This document shows positions 1 to 9,346 of a stretch of DNA of 64,000 bases, piece by piece (the stretch's first letter is position 1; each line of letters starts with the position of its first letter). Location of the stretch: the NCBI GenBank assembly GCA_017305135.1, contig JAFKNA010000017.1, positions 1-64,000 of the forward strand. The letters are read 5' to 3'. Position numbers and translations under genes: made by a program. Under the pieces are notes generated by a model. That model had not been told where the DNA came from, searched no databases, and worked only from the letters and a program-made list of their open reading frames with translations. The DNA comes from Lysobacterales bacterium. Its GTDB lineage: Bacteria > Pseudomonadota > Gammaproteobacteria > Xanthomonadales > Rhodanobacteraceae.

Positions 1-866
1 GTGGTCGAACCGGTCTGGTAGGTGAAGAACGTCATCGTATCCACCGTCCAGCCACCGGCCGGCACCACGAAGTCATCGGCGGCGCGGAAGCCGGCCGAAG
101 CGCTGACGTTGGAGCCGTAGGCGCTGTTGCCGACGCTGGTCTGCAACGCACTCGCATCCTTGCCGCCGGCACCGGCGCCCGCGTTGGTGACAAGCGGACC
201 GTTGTCGTACAGCGACGCCATCGGCACCGCCCACGGCCTGCCCGCATTGCCCTGCGGGGCGGGGACACGGTTCACGGCCGCGCCCACGCGTTCGCTGGCA
301 GGCTGCGCCGCGTGCGCCTGGTTCGGCATCGCGCCGAGTGCGGTGGTGTTCTGCTCGGTGATGTTCCAGTTCAGCAGGCCGCCACCGGCGTTCTTGATCG
401 ACAGCGTCTGCGTGGTGGTCGCACCCGTCGCCTGGCTTGCCGTCATGCTGGCCGGGGTGACCGCGATGGTCGGATCGCCGCCGCCACCGCCGCCGCCGAT
501 CGTCACCGCCGCGCCGGTCGGGTCGTAGCAGTAGCTCTCGATGGTGGCCGGGAAGCCGGTACCGGCGGTGGTGGTCATGTGCGCGTAGCCGTAGCACGCA
601 CTCGCCGTGGAGCAGCTGAAGCGGAAGCCGAGGTAGCCATCCACGCCGGCACGCCAGTTGGTGGCCGCACCCGTCGCCGTGGAGAAGGTCTGGCTCGGGC
701 CGACGACGTCACCGGCCTGCAGGACCAGCCAGGTGGTGCCCGTGGACGAAGCCACGCCGGCGTTGCCGGTTCCCGAGTTCGGCCAGAAGAAGGCCAGGCC
801 GCTGCTGTCGTACGGGTTGAAGTTGGCACCGGCGATGGAGCCGGTATCGCTGAACTCGCCGGTTGC
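1..866 (-). pseudogene. Out-of-frame continuation of the S8 protease C-terminal region
   Basis: On the minus strand the protease frame is lost at about 850-866. One frame over, coding resumes with residues such as [15 protein letters not shown] and stays open to the window edge. This stretch is a second copy of a module already present in frame upstream: both contain [30 protein letters not shown] and a YCYD-x(n)-VTIGGG segment, followed by an Ig-like strand pattern (SIKNAGGGLLNW against [12 protein letters not shown]). The shared architecture shows it is real coding sequence displaced by one base. The junction fits one missing base or two extra ones. Either the gene is truly frameshifted or the sequence has a single-base error; I cannot tell which. 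The 3' end lies outside the window. Confidence 0.7.
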
Positions 867-3800
867 GTGACGTTGAGCGTCACCGGAACCGCGGTCATCG
901 CGTGGGTCGGATCGTTGGTGGCCACGCAGACGTTGGCGGTATAGCTGCCCGCCGCCATGCTGCCGGCGTTGCCCGCCACCGTCACCGTCGAGCTGCTGCC
1001 GCCGGCGACCGCGCCGCTGGTCGGGGTCGCCGACAGCCACGGGATGTCGCTCGGATTGTCGCAACCCGGCTCAGGCTGGGTACCGCCGTCGTCCAGCGTG
1101 ACCACCATGGTCAGGTGGAAGTCCGGGAAGTTGATGTCGGCAGTCGCCGTCGGATCGGTGATGCTGCAGGCGGCCGACGAAATGAAGGTCGGGTGCGTCT
1201 GCGGCGAAGCATTGGCGCCGGGGAAGAACTGACCGCCGGACGCATTGCCCTCGGTATGCCACTCCACCACCAAGTCCTTGCCAGCCGTGTCGTCGATCGC
1301 ACCGGTGACGGGAACCGTGATCGTCTGCAGCGAACCGGTGGCCGTGAAGTTGGCCGTGCCGATCAGCGTCAGGCTGCCGGTCGGGATCGTGTTGACCGGG
1401 GTCGAGTGCGGCAGCGTGTAGAGGTTGATCGTCGAAGGCACGCCGCTGGGAATGCTGATGCTGCCCGTGGACACCTTGACGCTCTGCACGGTCGCCGAGG
1501 CGCCCACCGCAGGGTGCTCGTTGAAGTAGAAACGACGCCACCAGCTGTTGTCGGCCGTGCTGGTCGACTGCTGGCCGCAGGACACGCCCTCGTCACCCGG
1601 CGTGTTGTCGGTCATCTGCGAGATGTCGGTCGCCAGCAGCGTGACCGGACGACCCAGCGCGCCATTGACGGCGTTCGGGTTGGCCGACAGCGTGCCGGAA
1701 ATCGCATTGCCGAGCTTGTCCGTCCGCAGGCTCGCCGTGGCGAAGCTGCTGGTCGGGCGCGCGACTGCGCTTTCCGTGATGGTGTAGGTCAGCGAACCGC
1801 CACCGGTGTTGGCGATGGTGAGCGGCTTGGAATCGGACGTGCCCTGCTCGGCCGACAGGCTGATGGCGGTCGGGGTGATGCTCGCCACCGGATCGCCGCC
1901 CGGGGTACCGCCGCCGATGGTGACGGCATTGCCCGCCTTGTCGTAGCAGTAGTCGACCAGCGTGGCCGGGAAGCCGTTCGGCGCGGTCGTCTTGAGGTGC
2001 ACGTAGCCATAGCAGATGCCGTTGGCCGGCGCGGTCGGAAGCGTCGAGCAGTCGAAGCGGAAGCCGAGATAACCGTCCGCACCCGCCGCCCAGGCCGCCG
2101 GGCCCGGATTGTTGGTGGTCGACCAGATCGAGGACGGTCCGACCACGGCACCGTCCTGCAGCACCCGGAAATCCGAGCTGGTGGCACTGGACGACACGCC
2201 GGCGATGTTCGGCGCGCCGGTCTGCCACCAGAAGGTCAGCTGGTTGCTGTTGTTGTACGGGTTGAAGTGGTAACCCGAGACGTCCGCATCCTGGATGTCG
2301 CCGGTGATCCAGTTCACCGAGGTGCCATCGATGTTGTTGGCGATGGCATGGTTGATCGTGTTGGAGCAGACCAGGCTGTTGGCGTCCGCAACCTTGAAGT
2401 TCGCGATCACCGTGCAGTTGGCGGTAACGGCGTTGGTCACGTAGCTCAGGCCCGTGAGGGTGCCGCCGCAGGTGCCGCCGACGTTGTCGACCTGGAAGCC
2501 GCTGGCCGGTGCCAGCGTGAAGGTCGCGGAGCTGCCTTCACTGACGGTCTGCGGAGTCGCCGGCGAGATCGTGCCGGACTGCGTGCCGACGCTTGGCGTC
2601 ACCGTGTAGGTCGTGACACCGCCGGGGATGAAGGTGCCCGTTGCTGCCAGCGCGAACTTCTGCGGACCCTGCGGCACGTTGATGCCGCGGACGCGGATCT
2701 GGTAGGTGCCGGGAGTCGGAGTGTCGAACTGGATCCGCTGCAGGGTGTTGATGTCGTCGTAGTTCGACGTCGCCGTGCTCTGCGTCGGATCGGCATTGTT
2801 GACGTTGTAGCCGGCCGGCAGCTTCTGGGTCCAGACGTCACCGTTGGGCGCCTGCACTTCCAGTCGCAGCGAGTTGACCGTTGCCGGGCTGGCGTTCACC
2901 GCCGCCGCGACGTCGCTCCAGGTCAGGATGAAGGTCAGCCGCTCGGGACCAGTGACGTTGACCGAGTAGTTGGCCGTGCCGCCGGTGGCGAGGCCGCCGG
3001 TCGCATCCTGGATGTAGAGCTGGCTGGCATCGCCCGCGAAGTACAGCGAGTCGTCCAGCAGGATGCGGCCGAAGCCCTGGTCCTGTCCCGGGTTCACGCC
3101 TACGCCGCTGCCGGTCATCTTGAACGCACCGGCGGCCATGATCGCCTTGACCAGCGCGCCCGAGGGATTCGGGATCGCGTCGGCCGGCGTCTTGACGCCG
3201 CTCGGGTAGAAGCCACGGGCCAGGTAGTCGCGGACCAGCGCCGCGTTGCCTGCCGCCGTCGGCGTCGCCATCGAGGTGCCGCTCATCGCGGTCGTGCCGT
3301 TGGTGGTACGCGAAGCGGAGATGATGCCGACCGCCTGTGCCGTGAGATCGGGCTTGGTGCGCGAGTCGAGGGTCGGGCCGCGCGAAGAGGACGTGTAGGT
3401 GTTGTTGCCGTTTGTGCCGCGCGCGTTGCCGCCGATGGTCAGCACGTTCTTGGCGTTGCCCGGGCTGCCGACGTTGTTGCCGTTCGGGCAGGCCCGCGCG
3501 TCGTTGCCGGCCGCGAACACCATCAGCAGGTCGGAGCGATCCTGCATGATCTTGTCGGCGTCACGCGAGGACTCGTCGTAGGTGATCGTGCAGCCGGAGA
3601 CGCACTGGCCGAACTGGTTGGTACAGCCGCCACCCCACGAATTGCTGTGGATGCGCGCGCCGTTCTGGTAGGCGATGTCCGCAGCGTGGTAGGGCGTGCC
3701 GCCCATGGTGTTGAGGTAGGCGAGGTTGCCGCCCGACTCCTGCATCACCAGCTTGGCGCCGGGCGCCATGCCGTCGAGGTTGGTGTCGCCGCCCGGCGTG

Positions 3801-4816
3801 GTGAAGTTGGCGCAGTCCGTGCCCGGGTTGGCGACGTTGTCGTTGCCGATGATCGAGCCGGCGACGTGCGTGCCGTGGCCATGGTTGTCGGCCCAGGAAC
3901 CGCCGGAGAGGCCCGACCACTTGTAGTACGAAACGACCTTGCGTGCGTTGAGGTTCGGCGTGATGGACGTGCACGAGGTGCCGGTGGTGCAGACGCTGAT
4001 CGGCAGGTTCTGGCTGGCGTCCTTGAACGCCACGTTGTCCATGTAGAGGCCGGTGTCGAGTTCGCCGACGATCTGGCCGCAGCCATACAGGCCCTTGTTC
4101 CAGATCGGCATCTGCGGGGTGGGGGTGTTCTTGCCGCTCTGGTGCAGCCAGTGCCCCTGCGAATTGGACAGGCGCATCGGGCGACGGAAGCTGACCGCCA
4201 CCACGTCATCGCGCAGCGCCAGTTCCTCCACCGCGCTGGACAGCAGCGATGGCGCGAACATCGCGCGTACGCGCAGTTCACCGGCGCTCTCGACCACGTT
4301 GGTGACGGACAGGCCGCGAACGGACGCGAACGCACTGCGCACGTCGCCGCGGCTGGCGTCCGTATCGATGGAGATTTCCAGCGAATCGATGTCCAGGCCT
4401 TCGACGATGCCGCCGGACTGGAGCTGGTTGTAGATGTTCGGATCGACCTTGAGGGCCGGCAGCAGCGGGCCGCTCCAGGTCACGCCGTCGATCGCCTTCA
4501 TCGCCGTGTCCCGCGAGGGGGACATGCGGACGATGTAGGCGTAATGCGGGGCGTAGCTGAGGATGCGGGCGCCGGCGGCTTCCACCGCGGCACGCTGCTC
4601 GGTGGTGATCGGTCCATTGAACTTGACCAGACGCAAGGTCGAGTCGGCGACCGCGTCCAGCGAGAGCAGGCCCTGCAACGTGGGCGCCGCCGTCGTGGCG
4701 TTCCCCGTACAGACATCCTGCTCGGCGCCGGAAAACGACACCAGGCAATCCCGCTCGGCGGCGGAGGTTGCCAGGGGCAACGCCAGCACGACGGCGAGAG
4801 AAAGCAATTTACGCAT
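575..4816 (-). CDS. Secreted subtilisin-like (S8) serine peptidase, frame broken near 860
   Basis: This is an exported endopeptidase. I start it at the ATG at 4816, preceded by a GGAG ribosome site and opening with a Sec signal peptide ([20 protein letters not shown]). The in-frame product would be 1413 residues. The subtilase triad is clear: Asp254 in GELDTG, His314 in HGHGTHVAG and Ser515 in SGTSMATP. After the catalytic domain come a pre-peptidase-like beta domain, then a CYGY/VTIGGG module and BACON-like Ig-type repeats (for example [10 protein letters not shown]). About 95 residues at the end are Arg/Pro-rich nonsense after a frame change near residue 1319. The expected continuation lies one frame over, down to position 1. 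It is probably a nutrient-scavenging extracellular protease, as is common in this order. Substrate unknown. Confidence 0.88.
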   Translation of the reverse strand: MRKLLSLAVVLALPLATSAAERDCLVSFSGAEQDVCTGNATTAAPTLQGLLSLDAVADSTLRLVKFNGPITTEQRAAVEAAGARILSYAPHYAYIVRMSPSRDTAMKAIDGVTWSGPLLPALKVDPNIYNQLQSGGIVEGLDIDSLEISIDTDASRGDVRSAFASVRGLSVTNVVESAGELRVRAMFAPSLLSSAVEELALRDDVVAVSFRRPMRLSNSQGHWLHQSGKNTPTPQMPIWNKGLYGCGQIVGELDTGLYMDNVAFKDASQNLPISVCTTGTSCTSITPNLNARKVVSYYKWSGLSGGSWADNHGHGTHVAGSIIGNDNVANPGTDCANFTTPGGDTNLDGMAPGAKLVMQESGGNLAYLNTMGGTPYHAADIAYQNGARIHSNSWGGGCTNQFGQCVSGCTITYDESSRDADKIMQDRSDLLMVFAAGNDARACPNGNNVGSPGNAKNVLTIGGNARGTNGNNTYTSSSRGPTLDSRTKPDLTAQAVGIISASRTTNGTTAMSGTSMATPTAAGNAALVRDYLARGFYPSGVKTPADAIPNPSGALVKAIMAAGAFKMTGSGVGVNPGQDQGFGRILLDDSLYFAGDASQLYIQDATGGLATGGTANYSVNVTGPERLTFILTWSDVAAAVNASPATVNSLRLEVQAPNGDVWTQKLPAGYNVNNADPTQSTATSNYDDINTLQRIQFDTPTPGTYQIRVRGINVPQGPQKFALAATGTFIPGGVTTYTVTPSVGTQSGTISPATPQTVSEGSSATFTLAPASGFQVDNVGGTCGGTLTGLSYVTNAVTANCTVIANFKVADANSLVCSNTINHAIANNIDGTSVNWITGDIQDADVSGYHFNPYNNSNQLTFWWQTGAPNIAGVSSSATSSDFRVLQDGAVVGPSSIWSTTNNPGPAAWAAGADGYLGFRFDCSTLPTAPANGICYGYVHLKTTAPNGFPATLVDYCYDKAGNAVTIGGGTPGGDPVASITPTAISLSAEQGTSDSKPLTIANTGGGSLTYTITESAVARPTSSFATASLRTDKLGNAISGTLSANPNAVNGALGRPVTLLATDISQMTDNTPGDEGVSCGQQSTSTADNSWWRRFYFNEHPAVGASATVQSVKVSTGSISIPSGVPSTINLYTLPHSTPVNTIPTGSLTLIGTANFTATGSLQTITVPVTGAIDDTAGKDLVVEWHTEGNASGGQFFPGANASPQTHPTFISSAACSITDPTATADINFPDFHLTMVVTLDDGGTQPEPGCDNPSDIPWLSATPTSGAVAGGSSSTVTVAGNAGSMAAGSYTANVCVATNDPTHAMTAVPVTLNVTQPASSAIPAPSPVPTSTRTTAAAWPSSGRTREPATPAWLRPRAPPGWSCRPVTSSARARPSPRRRVRPPTGVPAWMATSASASAAPRRVRATATRT

Positions 4817-5432
4817 AAGTTTCTCCACGGAAAGGAAATCGCATGGCATCCGCCACACTCCGATCAGCATGGATCGCGCGATCTCCCCGCATTTCGGCCG
4901 CGACCAGGGCGGCGGGCCGATGCGCAGGGACAGGCAAGACGAATCTGCCTGTTGCACGTACTTCCTGTGTGGACTTTCCGGTCACTTCTCCGGCATGCAG
5001 CCGGATCCGTTTGCGCGTGGCAGCCAACTCCCGGCTACCAGGCGACCGGCCTTCCTCGCCGGCATGGAGATATCCCCATCCAGGGATCTCCAGCGCCAGG
5101 CCATACCCCAATCATGCGAGCGATCCGAGTCTTCGCCAAGACGTCTCGCGACGCTTCAGCGAAGCAGTGAACGTAGCACGATATGCGGCGCAATGTCGCG
5201 CCTTGGAAAATGTGACGGACCCACTGGACGTGATGGTGCAATGCGACATGCGAAGCCCGCCCGGCGCGGCTGTGCCGCGCGCGGGAAATCCGGCGCCCTC
5301 GCATTGGGCCAGTCGGGCATCGCTTTCGGCGAGCGCGGTCATTGTCAGGCGGCGACCGGGCTGGCGCCCGAATCGGCCCGCCAGGGCGGGAGGACTTCCG
5401 CCAGCGCGGAACGACGGCCTGACCGTTGTCGT
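4817..5432. other. Intergenic stretch, no gene seen
   Basis: These 616 bases lie between the protease start and the cytochrome c' stop. I see no ORF here with plausible composition on either strand; the open frames give Arg/Pro/Ala-rich products typical of GC-rich shadows. The part next to 4816 must hold the protease promoter, but I cannot point to a convincing -35/-10 pair. Confidence 0.5.
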
Positions 5433-5885
5433 CTAGTTACGGCTGCGATACTGGTCGTGGCACGCCTTGCAGGTGCCTGCAGTGGCCTTGAAGCGCTCCT
5501 TCATCGTCGCCTCGTCGCCGCCGTGGGCGGCCTGCGAAAGGGCCCTGGCGGCGTCCACGAAGTCCTGCATCTTCGCCTCGAAGCCGGCACGGTCGGTCCA
5601 GATCGTGGCCTTCGCGCCGGTCTTCGCGCCGGTGTCCGATCCGGGCGGGAAGCCCTCCAGCAGCTGCGGGGCAAGATCCGCGATGCGATCGGCGCGGAGG
5701 GTGAATTCGCCGGCGTCGAAAGGCTGCTTGTCCTTGGCCATGTCGGCCAGCGTGCCGAAGTTCCAGCCGATCACCGTGTAGACGCTCTGCCGGTAGCGGA
5801 TCGCATCTTCCGCCTTGGGCGCGGCGAGGGCGGGGCTGGTGGCCACGAGGCAGGCGGCCATGGCGAGAGGGGCGGCGATACGCAT
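5433..5885 (-). CDS. Cytochrome c' (c556-type), periplasmic
   Basis: This is a periplasmic four-helix-bundle c-type cytochrome of 150 residues. It begins with a signal peptide ([21 protein letters not shown]). The single haem site is at the very C-terminus, CKACH with Cys139, Cys142 and His143, which is the hallmark position for the cytochrome c' family. The ATG at 5885 is preceded by GGAG and gives a clean signal peptide; a longer open frame upstream adds only non-signal residues. Proteins of this family bind NO or CO or carry electrons. Nothing nearby indicates which applies here. It stands alone, with a polyprenyl synthase gene upstream on the same strand about 160 bp away. Confidence 0.9.
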   Translation of the reverse strand: MRIAAPLAMAACLVATSPALAAPKAEDAIRYRQSVYTVIGWNFGTLADMAKDKQPFDAGEFTLRADRIADLAPQLLEGFPPGSDTGAKTGAKATIWTDRAGFEAKMQDFVDAARALSQAAHGGDEATMKERFKATAGTCKACHDQYRSRN

Positions 5886-5970
5886 GAACGGCTCCGGTCG
5901 GTCGAAGAATGCCTGACCGAGTGTAGCCGTAACCCGACTGGCCGGCGCCCGCAGGCACGTGCCCGCCGGG

Positions 5971-6021
5971 TTCACGCCGCGATGGCTTCGCCCCGTTCGA
6001 CGACAGCCAAAGTCCCTCCCA
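5971..6021. repeat. Degenerate GTAG/REP-type palindrome
   Basis: The segment CCGCGATGGCTTCGCCC followed by AAAGTCCCTCCCAC resembles the halves of the three well-preserved repeats at 13611-13879. It sits between the cytochrome c' and polyprenyl synthase genes. It looks like a decayed copy. Confidence 0.5.
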
Positions 6022-6047
6022 CAGCGCCGGCGTGCGCCGGCACGCGA

Positions 6048-7055
6048 TCAGCGCGCGCGGTCGATGGCGTAATCGGCGAGCAGGGCAAGCGCCCCACGCG
6101 CTCCCGAGTCGGGCAGCGCCAACAGCTCCTCGCGCGCGGCATCGGCGTAGCGGTGCGCGGTGGCGCGCGCCGCGTCCAGTGCGTCGGTGGCATGGATCGC
6201 GGCAAGCACCTCCTCGAGGCTTTCGAGCCCGCCGGTTTCGATCGCGTGGCGCAGCATCGCCGCCTGCGGCGGGGCGCTGCGCGCGATGGCGAGGATCAGC
6301 GGCAGCGTCGGCTTGCCTTCGGCGAGGTCGTCGCCGATGTTCTTGCCGAGGGTGCCCGAGTCGGAGGCGTAATCGAGCACGTCGTCGGCGATCTGGAACG
6401 CGAAGCCGAGCGCCAGGCCGTAGCGCGCGAGGGCGTCCTCCTGCTCGCGCGGCAGGCCGGCCAGCACCGCGCCGAGGCGGGTGGCCGCGGAGAACAGCAC
6501 GGCGGTCTTGCGCTCGATCACGTCGAGGTAGGTCTGCTCGCCCGTCGCCGCGTTGCCGATGTTGAGCAGTTGCAGCACCTCGCCCTCGGCGATCCGGTTG
6601 GTAGTGTCGGCGAGGATCTGCATGACGCGCATGCTGTCCAGCTCCACCATCATCTGGAACGAACGCGAGTAGAGGAAATCTCCCACCAGCACGCTGGCGG
6701 CGTTGCCCCAGACCGCGTTGGCGGTCTTGCGGCCGCGGCGCAGGTCCGACTCGTCGACCACGTCGTCGTGGAGCAGGGTCGAGGTGTGGATGAATTCGAT
6801 CAGCGCCGCAAGCTGCACGTGGCGCCTGCCGCCATAGCCCGCGGCACGCGCGGCGATCAGGTGCAGCATCGGGCGCAGGCGCTTTCCCCCGCTGCCGATG
6901 ATGTGCTCGGCGACCTGGTTGATCAGCACGACGTCGGAGGCGAGGCGGCACCGGATCAGGGCATCGACGGCGGCCATGTCGGCCGCGGCAAACGCCTGGA
7001 CATCGGAGAAACTGCCGATCGGCGGTGCGGCGGCAAGCGGGACGGCTGGACTCAA
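6048..7055 (-). CDS. ispB: Polyprenyl (octaprenyl-type) diphosphate synthase
   Basis: This enzyme builds the long isoprenoid side chain of ubiquinone by adding isopentenyl diphosphate units to an allylic primer. Both aspartate-rich motifs of trans-prenyltransferases are present: DDVVD at 97-101 and DDVLD at 224-228, with GGKRLRP at 57-63. I choose a TTG start at 7055 because no ATG gives the complete N-terminus; it follows a GGAAG sequence by nine bases and yields the usual MxxxxxxL...[13 protein letters not shown] opening. Length is then 335 residues, normal for IspB. Chain length cannot be read from sequence alone, but a single copy in a gammaproteobacterium is normally the octaprenyl enzyme. 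It lies divergent from ssb. Confidence 0.9.
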   Translation of the reverse strand: MSPAVPLAAAPPIGSFSDVQAFAAADMAAVDALIRCRLASDVVLINQVAEHIIGSGGKRLRPMLHLIAARAAGYGGRRHVQLAALIEFIHTSTLLHDDVVDESDLRRGRKTANAVWGNAASVLVGDFLYSRSFQMMVELDSMRVMQILADTTNRIAEGEVLQLLNIGNAATGEQTYLDVIERKTAVLFSAATRLGAVLAGLPREQEDALARYGLALGFAFQIADDVLDYASDSGTLGKNIGDDLAEGKPTLPLILAIARSAPPQAAMLRHAIETGGLESLEEVLAAIHATDALDAARATAHRYADAAREELLALPDSGARGALALLADYAIDRAR

Positions 7056-7280
7056 GGGGAGCGTCTTCCGGGGCGCGAAGGGCGCAAGTATAACGATCCG
7101 GCGGCGGCGACTTGCGCCGGGCGCCTGGCGCATGCGTCCGCCAGCGCGCGCGGCGTGCGAAATCGCGCACGCGCGGTCGCGGCGAAGGCGCACGCGGGAG
7201 CCGGCGCCGGGACGGCGAGGCGGCGGCCGTCGCGATGCTACGATGCGCGCCATCGCTGGAGCACAAAGGACCCCACGCAC

Positions 7281-7760
7281 ATGGCACGCGGCATCAACAA
7301 GGTCATCCTGGTCGGCAACCTCGGCAACGATCCGGAAGTCAAGTACACCGCAGGCGGCATGGCCGTCTGCACCCTCAGCCTGGCCACCACCAGCGTCCGC
7401 AAGGACAAGGAGGGCCAGCAGATCGAGCGCACCGAGTGGCACCGGATAAAGCTGTTCGGTCGCCTGGGCGAGATTGCCGGCGAGTACCTGAAGAAGGGCC
7501 GCCAGGTGTATATCGAAGGCTCGATCCGCTACGACAAGTTCAAGGGCCAGGACGGCGTGGAGCGCTACTTCACCGACATCGTCGCCGACGAGATGCAGAT
7601 GCTCGGTGGTGGCGGCGGCGAAGGCGGCGGATACGGCGGCAGCCGAGGCGGCTTCGGTGGCCAGGATCGCGAGCAGGGATCGGCCCGGCCGCAGCAGGCC
7701 AGCCGCCAGCCGGCGCCGGCGCCCATGGACGACATCGGCGACGACGACATTCCGTTCTAG
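7281..7760 (+). CDS. ssb: Single-stranded DNA-binding protein
   Basis: SSB coats single-stranded DNA in replication, repair and recombination. The 159-residue product starts [15 protein letters not shown], the canonical opening of the OB fold (about 1-110). A Gly/Gln/Pro-rich linker follows, ending in the acidic tip DDDIPF at 154-159 that recruits partner proteins. An AAAGGA ribosome site precedes the ATG at 7281. The stop codon is followed immediately by a dispersed repeat and a restriction-gene remnant, so the right flank of ssb is an insertion or deletion junction. Confidence 0.97.
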   Translation: MARGINKVILVGNLGNDPEVKYTAGGMAVCTLSLATTSVRKDKEGQQIERTEWHRIKLFGRLGEIAGEYLKKGRQVYIEGSIRYDKFKGQDGVERYFTDIVADEMQMLGGGGGEGGGYGGSRGGFGGQDREQGSARPQQASRQPAPAPMDDIGDDDIPF

Positions 7761-7861
7761 GGAAACTCTGATCAAGTCACCCGACGAAAGCGGGCATCCA
7801 TTGAAAACAGCAACTTGGACTCCCGCTTCCGCGGGAGTGACGACTTGTTCAGAGTTTCCCT
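7761..7861 (+). repeat. Dispersed composite palindromic element, copy A
   Basis: This element of about 100 bp has terminal inverted repeats (GGGAAACTCTGATCA against TGTTCAGAGTTTCCC). Inside are two stem-loops, CCCGACGAAAGCGGG and CTCCCGCTTCCGCGGGAG. Related copies or half-copies lie at 14835, 22602, 28787, 45463 and 55926. Here it abuts the ssb stop on one side and a truncated hsdS on the other. Confidence 0.8.
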
Positions 7862-7862
7862 A

Positions 7863-8048
7863 GCTCGAAGTGGCTTTGGATTTGTAAGGCCGTTGGCTGT
7901 TGCTACTGCGTTCGGCGAGTTGACGGCGCCACTCATGGAGCGCGTCCTGAAGAACCGATCAAGAGGCCAGGTGTTAGCGTCACTGCGCGAAGCCCTCCTT
8001 CCTCGCCTGATCTCCGGCAAGCTGCGTCTTCCCGACACCGTGGACTGA
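7863..8048 (+). pseudogene. hsdS: C-terminal remnant of type I restriction specificity subunit HsdS
   Basis: About 60 residues remain. They match the last conserved region of HsdS: an AFGELTAPLMERV segment followed by LASLREALLPRLISGKL, the well-known 'LRDTLLPKLISGEL' ending. No start codon or target-recognition domain is present; the frame opens inside the neighbouring repeat element. HsdS normally directs the methylase and nuclease of a type I restriction-modification complex, so this fragment cannot do so. It shows that a type I R-M operon once occupied the locus, with the three genes downstream inside it. Confidence 0.75.
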
Positions 8049-8093
8049 GGATACGGCATGCTGTAATCAACGTACCAACTGGGAGGTGGCTTC

Positions 8094-8375
8094 ATGAGCC
8101 TGACGCTGATCGATCTTCAAGGTGAACTGCGCGAGTATTTCGCCCGCATCGAAGAAGTGCTTTCCGGCATGGACGTGGTGTTGACTCGGCTGGAAACGCG
8201 TGTCGCCCGGCTGGAAGGAAGGGCTTCCACCGAGGCGGAGCGGGGAGCGGCCACCGCCGAGCAACGGATCGACCGCCTCGAAGGCCAATTGGCGGCGCTG
8301 GTGGAGAGCCTTTGCGACGATGATCCTAGCGACAGGCCATCCAGCCCGGGCATCATCCTGGGTCGAGCGCCATGA
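8094..8375 (+). CDS. Small coiled-coil protein, first gene of accessory operon
   Basis: I do not recognise this 93-residue protein. A strong GGGAGG site precedes the ATG at 8094. Residues about 10-75 form an uninterrupted heptad-type helix rich in Glu, Leu, Arg and Ala (ELREYFARIEEVLSGMDVV, RLETRVARLEGR), which suggests an oligomerising coiled coil. It has no Cys and no membrane segment. Its TGA overlaps the next gene's ATG (ATGA), so translation is coupled. Its place right after an hsdS stump suggests it came with a type I R-M locus. It could be a small subunit or regulator of the two proteins that follow; that is inference. Confidence 0.75.
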   Translation: MSLTLIDLQGELREYFARIEEVLSGMDVVLTRLETRVARLEGRASTEAERGAATAEQRIDRLEGQLAALVESLCDDDPSDRPSSPGIILGRAP

Positions 8376-9346
8376 ATTCGTCCTGCCTGCGCGACTTGCG
8401 GTCCCGCTATGCAGGGCTCGGCAGTGATGACCCGGACGCGCTGCAGCGCATCGCCACCCGGCATGCGGCCATGCGCAGGACGAAATTGCTGGATCTCGCG
8501 GCGGTCGCGACCTCGCTCACTATCGTGGATCGCGATGAACTCGATGAACTGGCACTGCGGGCGATCCGGGAAACCAATCCCACGTTCGATCCATCGCGCA
8601 TCGGCGAGTACTCCGAGGCGGAGTGGATGGGCATCACGAATGCGGCCAAGGGCAAGTACTTCGAATATCTGGTCGTCGATCGGCTCAATGCCGGGGAGAT
8701 CGTGGGTGATCTCTATCTGGGGGACGGGCAGAGTGCCATGATGGCCGGATCCATGACGCAACCGGGCTGGGACATCCAGATCGTCGACGATCAGGGTCAG
8801 GTGGTCGAGTTGTTGCAGTTGAAGGCCACCGAAAGTGCAGGTTATGTCAGCGACGCGCTCGCTCGTTATCCTGACATCAGGATCGTGGCCACCAACGAGG
8901 CCGCCGTGCATCTGGCGCACAACGAGATGGTGCTCGACGCCAGGATGGACGAGAGTGATCTTGCCGGGGTAATCGACCAGACGCTGCATGGCCTCGATCC
9001 CGGCGTGCTCGACCAGTTCTGGGAAGCGTTCAATCCACTGCTACCCGCATTGATCATCGCGGCCACCCAGGGATACCAGGTGGTCATCGGCCGGCAGCGC
9101 GTAGAGGATGCCTTCACCATTGCGATCGAGCGCGCCGCCCGTGGACTCGTGGCAGGCACGGCTGGCGCGGTCGTCAAAGTGGCTAGCGGCAGCGTGTGGC
9201 TTGCCATTCCGGCCGGTCTCTTGGGTGGCTGGTGGTATGACCGGTTCAGGAACATCGACGCGATGGCCAGCGTGGCGTTGGCGCATCGCAAGCGCCAGGA
9301 GGCTCGCAGAGACTACATCTTGAAGCTGGCGGGTAGCCCGGCATGA
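8372..9346 (+). CDS. Putative PD-(D/E)XK (Mrr-like) nuclease with hydrophobic C-terminal segment
   Basis: This is a 324-residue protein of unknown function. Residues 95-151 have the layout of a restriction-endonuclease fold: a helix with Glu98 (KYFEYLVVDRL), then GWD with Asp134 on a strand, then Gln149-Leu-Lys151 on the next strand (VVELLQLKAT). This is the E...D...QxK pattern seen in Mrr-type enzymes. A YPDIRIVATNEAAVHL strand-helix follows. Residues about 256-288 are Gly/Ala/Val-rich and hydrophobic (AGTAGAVVKVA, WLAIPAGLLGGWW), so the protein may insert in a membrane. It overlaps both neighbours by four bases. GC is lower than in flanking genes. The nuclease assignment is from motif reading only. 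Confidence 0.7.
   Translation: MNSSCLRDLRSRYAGLGSDDPDALQRIATRHAAMRRTKLLDLAAVATSLTIVDRDELDELALRAIRETNPTFDPSRIGEYSEAEWMGITNAAKGKYFEYLVVDRLNAGEIVGDLYLGDGQSAMMAGSMTQPGWDIQIVDDQGQVVELLQLKATESAGYVSDALARYPDIRIVATNEAAVHLAHNEMVLDARMDESDLAGVIDQTLHGLDPGVLDQFWEAFNPLLPALIIAATQGYQVVIGRQRVEDAFTIAIERAARGLVAGTAGAVVKVASGSVWLAIPAGLLGGWWYDRFRNIDAMASVALAHRKRQEARRDYILKLAGSPA

Noticed and set aside
863..5170. Plus-strand open frame of about 1435 codons opposite the protease
   Set aside because: Its product is Arg/Ala/Gly-rich without motifs, and the minus strand encodes a clear subtilase. It is a GC-rich shadow.
4843..5436. 197-codon frame in the protease/cytochrome gap
   Set aside because: Residue mix is Arg/Ser/Pro-rich with no domain signs and no ribosome site.
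4563..7200. Long plus-strand frame leading into ssb
   Set aside because: Only the last 159 codons are SSB; the rest lies opposite the protease, cytochrome and polyprenyl synthase genes.
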